DNA from: Treponema zioleckii
Lineage (GTDB): Bacteria > Spirochaetota > Spirochaetia > Treponematales > Treponemataceae
DNA length: 61,713 nucleotides
Assembly: GCF_014737315.1 (NCBI RefSeq)
Contig: NZ_JPUF01000013.1
Location: 1 to 61,713, forward strand
Direction: 5' to 3'
Shown: positions 45,596 to 53,843 of the stretch, one piece after another
Position numbering within the stretch: the first letter of the stretch is position 1
How the letters are laid out: the number at the start of each line of letters is the position of its first letter
Notes under the pieces: model-generated
What the model was told of the DNA's origin: nothing
What the model saw: only the letters and a program-made list of their open reading frames with translations
Databases searched by the model: none
Program-made: the position numbers and the translations under genes

Positions 45596-46582
45596 TTATT
45601 CGTTGGTGTTTTGCAGTTCTTTTTTGTGCAGAATGTAGCTCGTTATTCCGACTCCGATTCCTCCGAGAATCATCAGGAAACAGAGAATCTGCCCGGTGGA
45701 AATGTCGGCGAATGAGTTGAATTCGTAAATCGGGTTGTCTGAATTCCTGAATCCCAAATCTGCGTCTGGTGCGCGGAAGTATTCGATAAAGAATCTGAAA
45801 ATTCCGTAGCCCGTCGTGTAGAGCATTCCGCTGAATCCGTCGAACGGCTTTTTTTTGTGGAAAGCCCAAATAATCAGGAAAAGCACAAGACCTTCGAAGA
45901 ACGCTTCGTAAAGCTGGCTCGGATGCCGCGGAAGGCTTACGAGATTGTCCGTTGTGACCATTCCGATTTTTTCCATGTAGGCTTTTACCCAATCGAGCGA
46001 TGAAGAAAACTTTTCGGCGTGCGGAAAAATGATTCCCCATTTTGCCGTGGTGATTCTTCCGTAAAGCTCACCGTTCATAAAGTTCCCGATGCGACCGAAA
46101 GTGTATCCGAGCGGAATAGCTGTGACCATTGCGTCAATCCACTTCATGTACGGGGCTTTGTGCCTCCAGCACCAGAAAACCATGCCGATAAGTCCGCCGA
46201 TGAATCCGCCGTGGTAGCTCATTCCCGCAAGTCCTGTGAACTTTCCGTTTTGGAATGGCCAGAAAATGAGCCAGGGCTTTTTCCAGTAGATTCCGGAAGT
46301 GTCGTAAACGAGCGTGGAAAAAATTCGCGCACCGATTAAAAGAAAGACGATTCCCGTGGCGATGAAGCTAAAAATATCATCTTCGGTGGCTTTTTTGAGC
46401 GTTCCGTCTTTTTGTTTGTAGTCAAGCGCACCCTCTTTTAAGAGTTTTCGCAGAACGAGAAAAGCCGTTCCGAATGCGAGAATGTACATTAGACCGTACC
46501 AGCGGATAAGTCCCAAAATCGGTACGTTCGGAAAAATTTCTGGATGAATCCATGTCGGATATTGTATATAAAGAGGCGTCAT
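45596..46582 (-). CDS. lgt: Prolipoprotein diacylglyceryl transferase
   Basis: Lgt attaches diacylglycerol from phosphatidylglycerol to the lipobox Cys of prolipoproteins in the inner membrane. The 328-aa product has seven or so hydrophobic segments and the Lgt signature GRIGNFMNGELYGRITT, preceded by the conserved YHGGFIGGLIG. A ~25-aa insertion (DYKQKDGTLKKATEDD) lies near residue 60. AAGGAAG precedes the ATG. It lies next to a lipoprotein gene that needs it, on the same strand. Confidence 0.96.
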   Translation of the reverse strand: MTPLYIQYPTWIHPEIFPNVPILGLIRWYGLMYILAFGTAFLVLRKLLKEGALDYKQKDGTLKKATEDDIFSFIATGIVFLLIGARIFSTLVYDTSGIYWKKPWLIFWPFQNGKFTGLAGMSYHGGFIGGLIGMVFWCWRHKAPYMKWIDAMVTAIPLGYTFGRIGNFMNGELYGRITTAKWGIIFPHAEKFSSSLDWVKAYMEKIGMVTTDNLVSLPRHPSQLYEAFFEGLVLFLIIWAFHKKKPFDGFSGMLYTTGYGIFRFFIEYFRAPDADLGFRNSDNPIYEFNSFADISTGQILCFLMILGGIGVGITSYILHKKELQNTNE

Positions 46583-46636
46583 CTAAACTTCCTTTTTGAC
46601 CCTAAACGAGTTTTTAAATTGAATTCTAAATAACTG

Positions 46637-46704
46637 GTCATTCCGAAGTTGATTCGGAATCTATGCACTATATAGCGTAGATGCTGAATCGAGTTCAGCA
46701 TGAC
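46637..46704. repeat. Bipartite REP-like element
   Basis: Two hairpins, ATTCCGAA/TTCGGAAT and ATGCTGAA/TTCAGCAT, each with a 5-nt loop, lie head to head and are bounded by GTCA (46637) and TGAC (46704). This is a typical inverted pair of REP units, in the spacer between lgt and the MinD-like gene. Confidence 0.7.
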
Positions 46705-46743
46705 AATGTTTTTTAGTCAGTTCCGAATATTATTTTACTTGCG

Positions 46744-47865
46744 TCAGACCTTGAAGCCCTGTTCTGCGGCTTTTAGGATTTTTGATTTTAATAAAATATT
46801 CTCGTTTTTGAGCTGGTTAATTTCGTATTGCTGAGTTTTTATCATCTCGGCAAGCTCGCTTACGCTCAATGCACCGGTTCCGAGCAAATCTTCAACGTAA
46901 GACATTTTTGCTGCAAAATCGTCAGTAGCTTCCTCTGCCGCAAGTTCGAACGAACTGTCCTCGTCAAAAGAAGAATTCTCGCCCTGCATGATTTTTTCTG
47001 CGATGCGGAAAACTGCCTGAGAAATCACTGAGTTTGGTTTGTAAACCGTTACAGGAAGTCTTGAAGAAAGTGCCCTGTCCTGCATTGAGTCGCGGTACAT
47101 TACGCCGAGAGACTCAACATCGATTCCGAGATACTGCTGGCACGAGCGTCGGATTTTTTGCGCTTTGTCCGCGTCTTTTGGCTCGTCAATCATGTTCATA
47201 ATGAGCCGCGGGCGGAATTTTTTGAGGCGCGCTTTGAATTTGTCTGCGCTCACTGGGTCGATTCCAGAGACCGCTTCGATGAGTTTTGGAATGTAGAGCC
47301 GCTGGAGGGATGTGGAGTCGTTCTTTAGCTTTGTAAGATACTCGTGGGCTTTCGTTCCTTTTTTGAACGTTGCCGCCATGAGCCTGAACACCGCGTTCTT
47401 TAGGAAAAGGTATCCGTTGAGCGTTGCAGTGACCGTTGGGGCCGTAACGATGATTCCTTGAGGTGAGAGCAAGAAAAGGTCAAGAATCGTAAGATGCGTT
47501 CCTGCTCCCAAGTCTATAATTAAATAATCTGCGTCGAGAGACTGAAAATTCTTTATGAGGCTGTTTTTTTGCGACACCTTCAATGCGCTAAGGCCCGGAA
47601 TTTCTGAGTCGCCGGCAATGAATCTGATGTTGTCGTAGTCCGTTGGGGCGATGATTTCCTCAAAACTCGATTCACCTGTGAGAAATGTGCCGATTCCTGT
47701 TTTTGGAGCGTTCTGCCCGATTACAAGGTGAAGATTTGAAGCTCCTAAGTCCAAATCAGCCAAAACAACTTTTTTTCCTGCCTGTCCGAGGGCTATCGCT
47801 AAGTTTGCGGAGAGAAGGCTTTTTCCAACGCCGCCCTTACCGCTTGCTACTGGTATAATCTGCAT
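46744..47865 (-). CDS. MinD/ParA-family ATPase (FlhG-like)
   Basis: The 373-aa product starts MQIIPVASGKGGVGKS, the deviant Walker A of MinD/ParA ATPases. It continues with KVVLADLDLGASNLH and the DYLIIDLGAG Walker B segment. The C-terminal ~50 residues form a coiled coil (MIKTQQYEINQLKNENILLKSKI) that most MinD proteins lack. FlhG/MinD proteins position flagella or division proteins. No flhF or minC is adjacent, so the target is unknown. An in-frame ATG 18 nt earlier is possible; neither start has a clear Shine-Dalgarno. Confidence 0.88.
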   Translation of the reverse strand: MQIIPVASGKGGVGKSLLSANLAIALGQAGKKVVLADLDLGASNLHLVIGQNAPKTGIGTFLTGESSFEEIIAPTDYDNIRFIAGDSEIPGLSALKVSQKNSLIKNFQSLDADYLIIDLGAGTHLTILDLFLLSPQGIIVTAPTVTATLNGYLFLKNAVFRLMAATFKKGTKAHEYLTKLKNDSTSLQRLYIPKLIEAVSGIDPVSADKFKARLKKFRPRLIMNMIDEPKDADKAQKIRRSCQQYLGIDVESLGVMYRDSMQDRALSSRLPVTVYKPNSVISQAVFRIAEKIMQGENSSFDEDSSFELAAEEATDDFAAKMSYVEDLLGTGALSVSELAEMIKTQQYEINQLKNENILLKSKILKAAEQGFKV

Positions 47866-48075
47866 AATTCTAAAGTATAACATAAATTAGTTTTTATAGG
47901 GAATCGAAAAGAAAACAATATTATAAGATAAAGCATATTTTAAGATGTTGTTTGAGATTTTAGAGACTAAAACTTGCCTTTGTCAAAGTTCGCGCCCCAA
48001 AAATCTGAAATTTAAGATTATTAAAATTGTGTTTTTTAACAAAATGTTATTTAATGTGCGAAGATAAAAAATTTT

Positions 48076-48438
48076 TTGTTTATATCATTCATATTATTGG
48101 TAAATTTGCTTGCATCTTGCGTTTGTCTTTCGGATACACCTCAGTTGCAATCTGTAAAATTTGTGAACGACCGTACCATTGAATATGAATTTACCTTGGC
48201 ACTTGGTGATGATTATTCAAATATATATTCTGTATCTCTTTTTTCAATGAAGCCAAGAGATAAAAATGGAATAAAATGGCATGAAGGTTCTACAACAAAA
48301 GGAAAAATCCATTTTGAGAAAGATGTTCTTGATGAAACAACAATCGTACTAAAATTTTATGACCATGAAACCTTTATCTGTAAGCATACTCTTGTAAAAG
48401 GTGTAGGGGCTGGTGTAACTGAATACAGTGAGTTTTAG
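48076..48438 (+). CDS. Small putative lipoprotein, start uncertain
   Basis: The 120-aa frame begins with a hydrophobic stretch ending in a lipobox (VNLLASC), then a hydrophilic beta-rich domain. I do not recognise the family. The only standard start codon is TTG 48076, without Shine-Dalgarno. The frame continues upstream as ...AKIKNFLFIS, an ideal signal-peptide N-terminus, to a stop at 48052-48054 with no ATG, GTG or TTG. The ATG at 48054 is in another frame. Either a one-base change broke the start or a weak start is used. A terminator follows. Confidence 0.6.
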   Translation: MFISFILLVNLLASCVCLSDTPQLQSVKFVNDRTIEYEFTLALGDDYSNIYSVSLFSMKPRDKNGIKWHEGSTTKGKIHFEKDVLDETTIVLKFYDHETFICKHTLVKGVGAGVTEYSEF

Positions 48439-48446
48439 TAAAATTT

Positions 48447-48468
48447 GGCGGGAAATTCCCGCCTTTTT
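48447..48468 (+). terminator. Terminator after the small lipoprotein gene
   Basis: GGCGGGAA (48447-48454) and TTCCCGCC (48456-48463) form a perfect 8-bp stem closed around a single A, with a TTTTT run following. Confidence 0.85.
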
Positions 48469-48491
48469 GATGAACTAACAGAAAGTTAATA

Positions 48492-48777
48492 CACTTTATC
48501 TGTGTCGTATCCGTGTGCATCTGCGTTCATCTGTGTCTTTGAGGAAAGGCAATTAGTGTTATGGTTGTTTGTGGTTTCGACAGGCTCAACCACCGTGGTT
48601 TTCACTTTATCTGTGTCGTATCCGTGTGCATCTGCGTTCATCTGTGTCTTTGAGGAAAGGCAATTACTGTTATGATTGTTTGTGGTTTCGACAGGCTCAA
48701 CCACCGCGGTTTTCACTTTGTCTGTGTCGTATCCGTGTGCATCTGCGTTCATCTGTGTCTTTGAGGAAGGGCAATTA
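48492..48777 (+). repeat. 111-bp tandem repeat, 2.6 copies
   Basis: Copies start at 48492, 48603 and 48714, giving a period of exactly 111 bp. Each contains the ATCTGTGT/ATCTGCGT word block followed by GTGGTTTCGACAGGCTC-AACCAC, which is itself a hairpin with GTGGTT/AACCAC arms. The third copy stops after 64 bp. The array thus joins two dispersed repeat families in one unit. A leftward open frame across it is only the repeat read as codons. Confidence 0.9.
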
Positions 48778-48855
48778 TTATTTCTGTTGTAAAAATGTTA
48801 CGAAGTTTTTTTACTTTTATTGAATTAAATATCTTATAAACGTTAAAATAACATT

Positions 48856-50370
48856 ATGAAAAAGAAGTTTGAGATTGGAAGAATTTTTAGAATCCTTTCT
48901 GGATTGTTAGTTCTCACTATATTCACATCGCAGTGTTTCTCGCAGTCACCGGCAAAAAGCACAAATGAGAATAGCGCGAGACAGTACGGTGAGCTTTTGA
49001 GCGGGCTCTTGCAGTTCGTTCAGAGCAATTACGTTGATGAAGTTGACCCTGCCGTTCTTTACAGGGGAGCGTTAAAAGGAATGATGGAGTCTTTGGGCGA
49101 CCCTTACACGGTTTACCTTGACCAAAGTTCCTACAGAAGCCTTTCAGACACTACCGAGGGAACTTTCGGCGGCGTTGGGCTTTCTATTTCCAAGCCGTTC
49201 GAGTCAACTCCGGACAAGCCTGCGTACATTGAGGTTGCTTCTCCAATCGAGGACACGCCTGGCTACAAGGCTGGAATCCTTGCGGGCGATTTGATTATTT
49301 CTGTTGAGGGAATCGACACGTCTACGATTACGATGGACGAGGTTCTGGACAAGCTCCGCGGAAAGGTCGGCGAGGATGTTCATATTGTAATCCGCCGCGG
49401 AAAGAACATGGAATTCCCTGTAACGCTCACCCGCGCGGTAATCGAAGTTCCTGTCGTAAAATACGGGATGATTGGCTCAATCGGCTACATGCGCCTTATT
49501 GAGTTCACTCCGAACACAGTTACCCGCGTGCAGGAAGCTCTGGATTCATTCAAGAAGAACAAGGCTACAGGACTCATTATTGATCTTCGAAACAATCCGG
49601 GCGGACTTATAACCAGCGTTTCGGATATTGCTAACAAATTTATTGACAGCGGCGTTATCGTTTCTACAAAGAGTCGTCTTGCGTTCGAAAATCAAGAATT
49701 CAAGGCGAGCAAAATGAAGACGACATGGGGAAGTTCTACTCCGATTGTTGTGCTCATAAACAAAGGTTCGGCAAGTGCTTCCGAAATTCTTTCGGGCGCG
49801 CTCAAGGATTACAAGCTCGCTTACCTAGTCGGTCAGCGCACTTACGGAAAAGGTTCCGTTCAGCAGGTTCTGCCTTTGAGTTCCACCGACGGAATCAAGC
49901 TCACAATGGCCCGCTACTACACTCCGAGCGACGTGAACATTGACAAAATCGGTATTCCGCCGGACAGGGAAATTCTCTTCCCGGTTCTTAGCGAGGAGGG
50001 CGAAAAACAGTCCCTTGAACTCATAAAGTCAAACGAGATTGAGACTTACGTTGAAAATCACCCGAACATGAGCGAAAAGCAGATTGCCGAGTATGCGAAT
50101 GTTCTGAAGGCGAAATATCCTGACATCGACAGCGCGAGCCTTAGAAAACTCGTCCGAAATCAGAACAATCGATTGAAGGGCGCGATGCTCTATGATTTGG
50201 ATTACGACGTTCAGCTCAACGAAGCTTTGAAGATTCTTGAAAAAGAAGATTTTTACAAGCTCGTAAAAAAGACCAAGACGCTGAAGCAGTTGCAGGACGA
50301 AGCGATTCTTGAAGATTCATCGAAGGACGGAAATTCTTCGAAAGATGACAAAAAAGGAAAGAAAAAATAA
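48856..50370 (+). CDS. ctp: Carboxy-terminal processing protease (S41 family)
   Basis: CTPs cleave C-termini of exported proteins in the periplasm with a Ser-Lys dyad. The 504-aa product has an N-terminal signal sequence (hydrophobic 12-26), a PDZ domain (about 105-195, with GDLIISVEGID), and the S41 core: Ser305 in NKGSASASEI and Lys332 in TYGKGSVQ. The C-terminal ~30 residues are Lys/Asp/Ser-rich. Start lacks a clear Shine-Dalgarno. rsmE follows at 9 nt, so they are likely co-transcribed. Confidence 0.95.
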   Translation: MKKKFEIGRIFRILSGLLVLTIFTSQCFSQSPAKSTNENSARQYGELLSGLLQFVQSNYVDEVDPAVLYRGALKGMMESLGDPYTVYLDQSSYRSLSDTTEGTFGGVGLSISKPFESTPDKPAYIEVASPIEDTPGYKAGILAGDLIISVEGIDTSTITMDEVLDKLRGKVGEDVHIVIRRGKNMEFPVTLTRAVIEVPVVKYGMIGSIGYMRLIEFTPNTVTRVQEALDSFKKNKATGLIIDLRNNPGGLITSVSDIANKFIDSGVIVSTKSRLAFENQEFKASKMKTTWGSSTPIVVLINKGSASASEILSGALKDYKLAYLVGQRTYGKGSVQQVLPLSSTDGIKLTMARYYTPSDVNIDKIGIPPDREILFPVLSEEGEKQSLELIKSNEIETYVENHPNMSEKQIAEYANVLKAKYPDIDSASLRKLVRNQNNRLKGAMLYDLDYDVQLNEALKILEKEDFYKLVKKTKTLKQLQDEAILEDSSKDGNSSKDDKKGKKK

Positions 50371-50379
50371 ATCGAATTT

Positions 50380-51219
50380 ATGCGCCAGTATATTTCACAA
50401 AAAGATTTTGACAAGGACGGGCTTCTCACGATAATCGGCAAGGATTACAGGTATCTTCGTAATGTCTTGCGTCTCGTTCCTGGGGATATGCTGAGCGTTC
50501 GTCTGCCTGACGGTTCCTTGCAGAATTCTACTGTGGCGAAAGTTGACGAGTCCGCAAAAAAAATCGTCTTGCAACTTTGCGCCGACACTTCTGCTCCGCA
50601 TTCAGAAAATCAGCCGGATGCAAAAAATCTTGTTGAATACTGGCTTTTTATGTTCGTTCCGAAAAGCTCAAAGTTCGATTTGATTGTGCGGCAGGCGACT
50701 GAGTGCGGTGTTTCAAAAATAGTTCCTGTACTTTCGGAATTCTCTCAGAGCGGGGCCGAAAAAATGAACTTTAGGGGCGAGCGTCTTGAGCGGATTGTTC
50801 GCGAGGCACGGCAGCAGAGCGGTTCTGCGGTGGATACCAAAATCCTTGATTGCGTTACCGTGCGCCAGCTTTGCGATATGTGGAATCTTGACGAAAATTC
50901 GGATTCACAAAAAAAAGATGAGAAAATAGAAAAAATCGAGAAAATAGAAAAAATCGAGAAAATCGAAAAATTCGCTTGCGTTTTGTATGAGCGAAGTGAT
51001 AAAACTGTAACGCTAAAAAAAGCTCTTGAACCGTTTGGGGCGGGGCAGATAAAAAAATGTGCGCTTGTTTGCGGGGCCGAAGGCGGAATTAGCCCTGCGG
51101 AGATTGATTTGATGATGAAAGCGGGCTTTGTTCCGATTCATTTTGAGACGAATATTCTTCGTTGCGAAACGGCTGCCCTTTATGGAATTGCGTCTGTCCA
51201 GAGCATGATTTGCTTTTAG
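50380..51219 (+). CDS. rsmE: 16S rRNA m3U1498 methyltransferase with KIE repeat insert
   Basis: RsmE is a SPOUT methyltransferase acting on U1498 of 16S rRNA. The 279-aa product has the PUA-like N-terminus (DYRYLRNVLRLVPGDMLSVRL), FVPKSSKFDLIVRQATECGV, and the C-terminal knot (CALVCGAEGGISPAEIDLM, followed by NILRCETAALYGI). Between them, residues ~182-196 are a KIE tripeptide repeated five times, encoded by five 9-bp units. The insert lies in a variable loop and should be tolerated. Confidence 0.95.
   Translation: MRQYISQKDFDKDGLLTIIGKDYRYLRNVLRLVPGDMLSVRLPDGSLQNSTVAKVDESAKKIVLQLCADTSAPHSENQPDAKNLVEYWLFMFVPKSSKFDLIVRQATECGVSKIVPVLSEFSQSGAEKMNFRGERLERIVREARQQSGSAVDTKILDCVTVRQLCDMWNLDENSDSQKKDEKIEKIEKIEKIEKIEKFACVLYERSDKTVTLKKALEPFGAGQIKKCALVCGAEGGISPAEIDLMMKAGFVPIHFETNILRCETAALYGIASVQSMICF
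50923..50967 (+). repeat. In-frame 9-bp microsatellite within rsmE
   Basis: Five tandem units of the type AAAAT(A/C)GA(A/G) encode KIE x5. Being a multiple of three, gain or loss of units changes protein length without a frameshift. Confidence 0.9.
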
Positions 51220-51261
51220 CGTTTTGAGTGTATTTCTTCGAAATTGTATGGAGAATTAAAA

Positions 51262-52080
51262 ATGTCTGTTACTAGAATTGAGTTGCTTGGTGTTCCGGTT
51301 GATATTTGTAAACCAGAAGATTTAAAATCTGAAATTTCAAAAATAATTGCTAAGCCCGGCACAAGGCAGATTGTTTTTCTTACAGTTTGGGATTTGCTAA
51401 AAGCCCGCAGGAAACGAAGTGATTTTAAGCTTTGTCTTCGGAATGCGGATTTGATTCTTCCTGTGTCAAAAAGCATTTTGAAAGGTGCAAAATTCCTTAA
51501 ACTTCCGGTTCCTGTTCGATACAATCCTTTTGAGGCGACGATAGAACTTTTGAACTGCCTTGATGAACAGTACAAGAGCCTTTATCTTCTTGGAAGCCGC
51601 AAAAAGACTTTGATGCAGGCTGAACGAAATGTTCACGCGACTTTTTCGAATATGAAGATTGTCGGTCGTTACGTGGGCTATTACCCAAAAAGTGTTGAAA
51701 AGGACGTTATTTCTGCGATTTTTAAGGCGGCTCCTACGGTGGTTCTTTATGCGGACGGAATCAAGGACAAAAATCTGTGGTTTTACCGCCGACGCGAGAA
51801 TTTTAAGACCAGCACGTTCTTGTATTACCGGGACAGCCTTGGAATTTTTTCTTCGCGCGTAAAGCGGGTTAGCAAAAAGACTTTTGACCGCGGGTTAGAA
51901 ATCTGGAATGAGGTTCTTCATAACCCGTTCAAGCTTTTACTGATTCTTCCGTACATGCGTTACAAGTTTCTGCTCCTGTGGTATCGGCTTTTTAGGTCTT
52001 CAAAGCGAAGCGATGCAGTCAAAGAGGTTGCTGCTACGGAGCCGGGTCAGGCATCCGAGAATAGTCAGACTGAAAATTGA
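51262..52080 (+). CDS. WecG/TagA/CpsF-family glycosyltransferase (GT26)
   Basis: GT26 enzymes transfer a sugar, often ManNAc(A), onto lipid-linked carriers for surface polysaccharides. The 272-aa product has the family pattern LLGVPVDICKPEDL, FLTVWDLLKARR, DLILPVSKSI and SLYLLGSRKKTLMQAERN, VGRYVGYYP. A C-terminal hydrophobic/basic stretch (PFKLLLILPYMRYKFLLLWYRL) may bind the membrane. Start 51262 has GGAG 8 nt upstream; an in-frame TTG at 51244 is less likely. No polysaccharide cluster surrounds it. Confidence 0.85.
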   Translation: MSVTRIELLGVPVDICKPEDLKSEISKIIAKPGTRQIVFLTVWDLLKARRKRSDFKLCLRNADLILPVSKSILKGAKFLKLPVPVRYNPFEATIELLNCLDEQYKSLYLLGSRKKTLMQAERNVHATFSNMKIVGRYVGYYPKSVEKDVISAIFKAAPTVVLYADGIKDKNLWFYRRRENFKTSTFLYYRDSLGIFSSRVKRVSKKTFDRGLEIWNEVLHNPFKLLLILPYMRYKFLLLWYRLFRSSKRSDAVKEVAATEPGQASENSQTEN

Positions 52081-52124
52081 AAATTGCGCTTCGACTCCGC
52101 TCAGCGTCTGGTGTTAAGCGTATG

Positions 52125-52200
52125 CGGTGGTTGTGGTTTCGATACGCTTCGCTACTCAACCACCGTTTTTTTGGCATTGTGGTGGTTGAGCTTGCCGAAA
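52125..52200. repeat. GTGGTT-type repeat forming a terminator-like hairpin
   Basis: CGGTGGTTG (52125-52133) pairs with CAACCACCG (52157-52165), followed by seven T residues. A second half-unit, GTGGTTGAGCTTGCCG, follows at about 52181. The words match the GTGGTT-AACCAC block inside the 48.5-kb array. Here the repeat probably ends both convergent neighbours. Confidence 0.75.
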
Positions 52201-52215
52201 ACGCAATGAATGTAG

Positions 52216-52944
52216 TTATGAATTGCTTGATTTTGATGCCAGCCCGGCCGCTTTGTCGAAAGTCTTTTCGATGTAGGCGGCTTCGCTTTCGCTAAGGTTT
52301 GCTCGTGAAAGTACGTCCCTCCAAAATTTTTCCATGTCGGGTCTGCCGTTCAATTTAAAAAATCCGATTTTTTGAAGGTCGTCCGCAATGTTTGTGACAG
52401 TCTTTTCGAGGCGGGCGAGGGAAACTGGAGTCCAGCCTTTTGAGATTGACTGGCTTTCCCTAAAGCACTGGTAAGCGATAATCTGCACCGCGTGCGAGAG
52501 ATTTAGCGATGGAAAAACGTCGTCCGAAGGAATTTTAACGCCCAAAGTGCATTCGTCTATTTCTTCTTCGGTAAGACCCGTGCGCTCATTCCCGAACACG
52601 GCTGCAACTTTTGCCTCTCCGTCGCCAGTTGTTTTTGCGGCGAGCGCGCTGAATTCTTCCGGCAGAACAAGTTTTCCGCGTTTTTTTCCGCGTCGCCTGG
52701 TCGTTCCCGCGCAAAGCACGCAGTCTTTCGTTGCCTCTGTGATTGAATCAAAAAATTGTGTGTTTTCCCAAATGTATGCCGCGTGAATCGCAAGAATTCT
52801 TACGCGTTCCTCATCGAATTTTTCTTTTTTGCCCACGATTCTCAAAGTCGTGATTCCGTTGTTCGCCATAGCCCGGCAAACTGCACCCACGTTTCGGCTC
52901 TCGTCCGGGTTTACGAGTACGATTACAATGTTCTTTAAGTTCAT
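52216..52944 (-). CDS. trmJ: tRNA/rRNA 2'-O-methyltransferase, TrmJ type
   Basis: The TrmJ/LasT branch of SPOUT methyltransferases methylates the 2'-OH of tRNA position 32. The 242-aa product has motif 1 LVNPDESRNVGAVCRAMANNG, motif 2 AAVFGNERTGLTEEEI and motif 3 FPSLNLSHAVQIIAYQ. The C-terminal ~70 residues are a helical extension, as in TrmJ. The substrate assignment is from the family. It converges on the glycosyltransferase gene. Confidence 0.88.
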   Translation of the reverse strand: MNLKNIVIVLVNPDESRNVGAVCRAMANNGITTLRIVGKKEKFDEERVRILAIHAAYIWENTQFFDSITEATKDCVLCAGTTRRRGKKRGKLVLPEEFSALAAKTTGDGEAKVAAVFGNERTGLTEEEIDECTLGVKIPSDDVFPSLNLSHAVQIIAYQCFRESQSISKGWTPVSLARLEKTVTNIADDLQKIGFFKLNGRPDMEKFWRDVLSRANLSESEAAYIEKTFDKAAGLASKSSNS

Positions 52945-52989
52945 TCCTAAAATCTACTTCTTTTACGAAGTTTTCGCTACAATCTGAAT

Positions 52990-53739
52990 ATGAATAAAAT
53001 TTTTGAAGGTAAAAAAGCCCTCGTTATTGGCGGCACGGGCGGAATTGGGCTTGAAATTGCCAAAAGGCTTCTTTTTCGTGGGGCTGAGGTTTGTGTGCAC
53101 GGTGCGCATAAAAAAAATCCTGCCCAAATTTTTGGATTGCCTGCTGAATCAGAATTGGAAAAGAAAATTGAATTGATTGAATATGATTTTAAAAATCATC
53201 ATTTTGAAGATTTGGAGAATTCGGTTTTGATAAAAAAAGCTGAGTCCTGCGACATTCTTTGTGTGTGCTACGGACCTTTCGTTCAGAAATCCCTTGACGA
53301 GATGACTTTTGCCGACTGGCAGACGGTCTCGCTTTTGGATTACGCGCTTCCCGGAGTTTTTGTTTCTGCTGCGCTAAAAAATATGCGCCAAAAAAACTGG
53401 GGACGGATTTTGCTTTTTGGCGGCACGGGAACCGACCACCGCACGGAATACAGGACGAATGCAGCTTATGCAGGGGCAAAGTGCGGTGTTGGCATTCTGG
53501 TGCAGTCCACCGCCGCTTTTTACGCTGATTCTGGCATTACCTGCAACGCGCTTTTGCCGGGCTTTACCAAGACCGAGTACACGGCGGCGACCGATGCTCT
53601 CCTCGCAAAAAAAATGCCTCTCGGAACGCTTGTAAGTTCCGCCTCCGTTGCCGAAAGCGGAATGTTCCTGCTGGAGAACCCAGACCTGAACGGCGTGCTC
53701 CTGCGGGTGGACAGGGGCTGGTCCCCGAACGCGCGGTGA
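52990..53739 (+). CDS. Short-chain dehydrogenase/reductase
   Basis: The 249-aa product has the Rossmann motif GGTGGIG (residues 14-20) and the catalytic YAGAK (Tyr-x3-Lys), with an upstream FGGTGTD segment in the Ser position region. Such SDRs use NAD(P)H. FabG-like length and the LLPGFTKTEYTAA segment fit a 3-oxoacyl reductase-like enzyme, but the substrate cannot be read from sequence. It is divergent from trmJ and followed by a dispersed repeat word. Confidence 0.88.
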   Translation: MNKIFEGKKALVIGGTGGIGLEIAKRLLFRGAEVCVHGAHKKNPAQIFGLPAESELEKKIELIEYDFKNHHFEDLENSVLIKKAESCDILCVCYGPFVQKSLDEMTFADWQTVSLLDYALPGVFVSAALKNMRQKNWGRILLFGGTGTDHRTEYRTNAAYAGAKCGVGILVQSTAAFYADSGITCNALLPGFTKTEYTAATDALLAKKMPLGTLVSSASVAESGMFLLENPDLNGVLLRVDRGWSPNAR

Positions 53740-53751
53740 GGGGACTTTAAG

Positions 53752-53785
53752 ATTGCTGACGCAGATAAACACGGACAGGCGCGGG
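53752..53785 (-). repeat. Dispersed ATCTGCGT-family repeat (inverted copy)
   Basis: GCTGACGCAGATAAACACGG reads on the minus strand as CCGTGTTTATCTGCGTCAGC, the same word set as at 151-202 and in the 48.5-kb array. It lies between the SDR gene and the ATPase pseudogene. Confidence 0.5.
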
Positions 53786-53843
53786 TAGAAAAAATGACAA
53801 ATTACGATTTGACAAATCTAGATTTGACAGATATGGTGTCTTT

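Noticed and set aside
47866-47883. Leaderless transcript for the MinD-like gene (TATACT just before the ATG)
   Set aside because: The -35 position is poor and an upstream ATG keeps the frame; there is not enough evidence to claim leaderless initiation.
48486-48752. 88-codon leftward frame across the 111-bp repeats
   Set aside because: 111 is a multiple of three, so repeats read as a periodic peptide. No ribosome-binding site, and the same words occur as non-coding repeats elsewhere.
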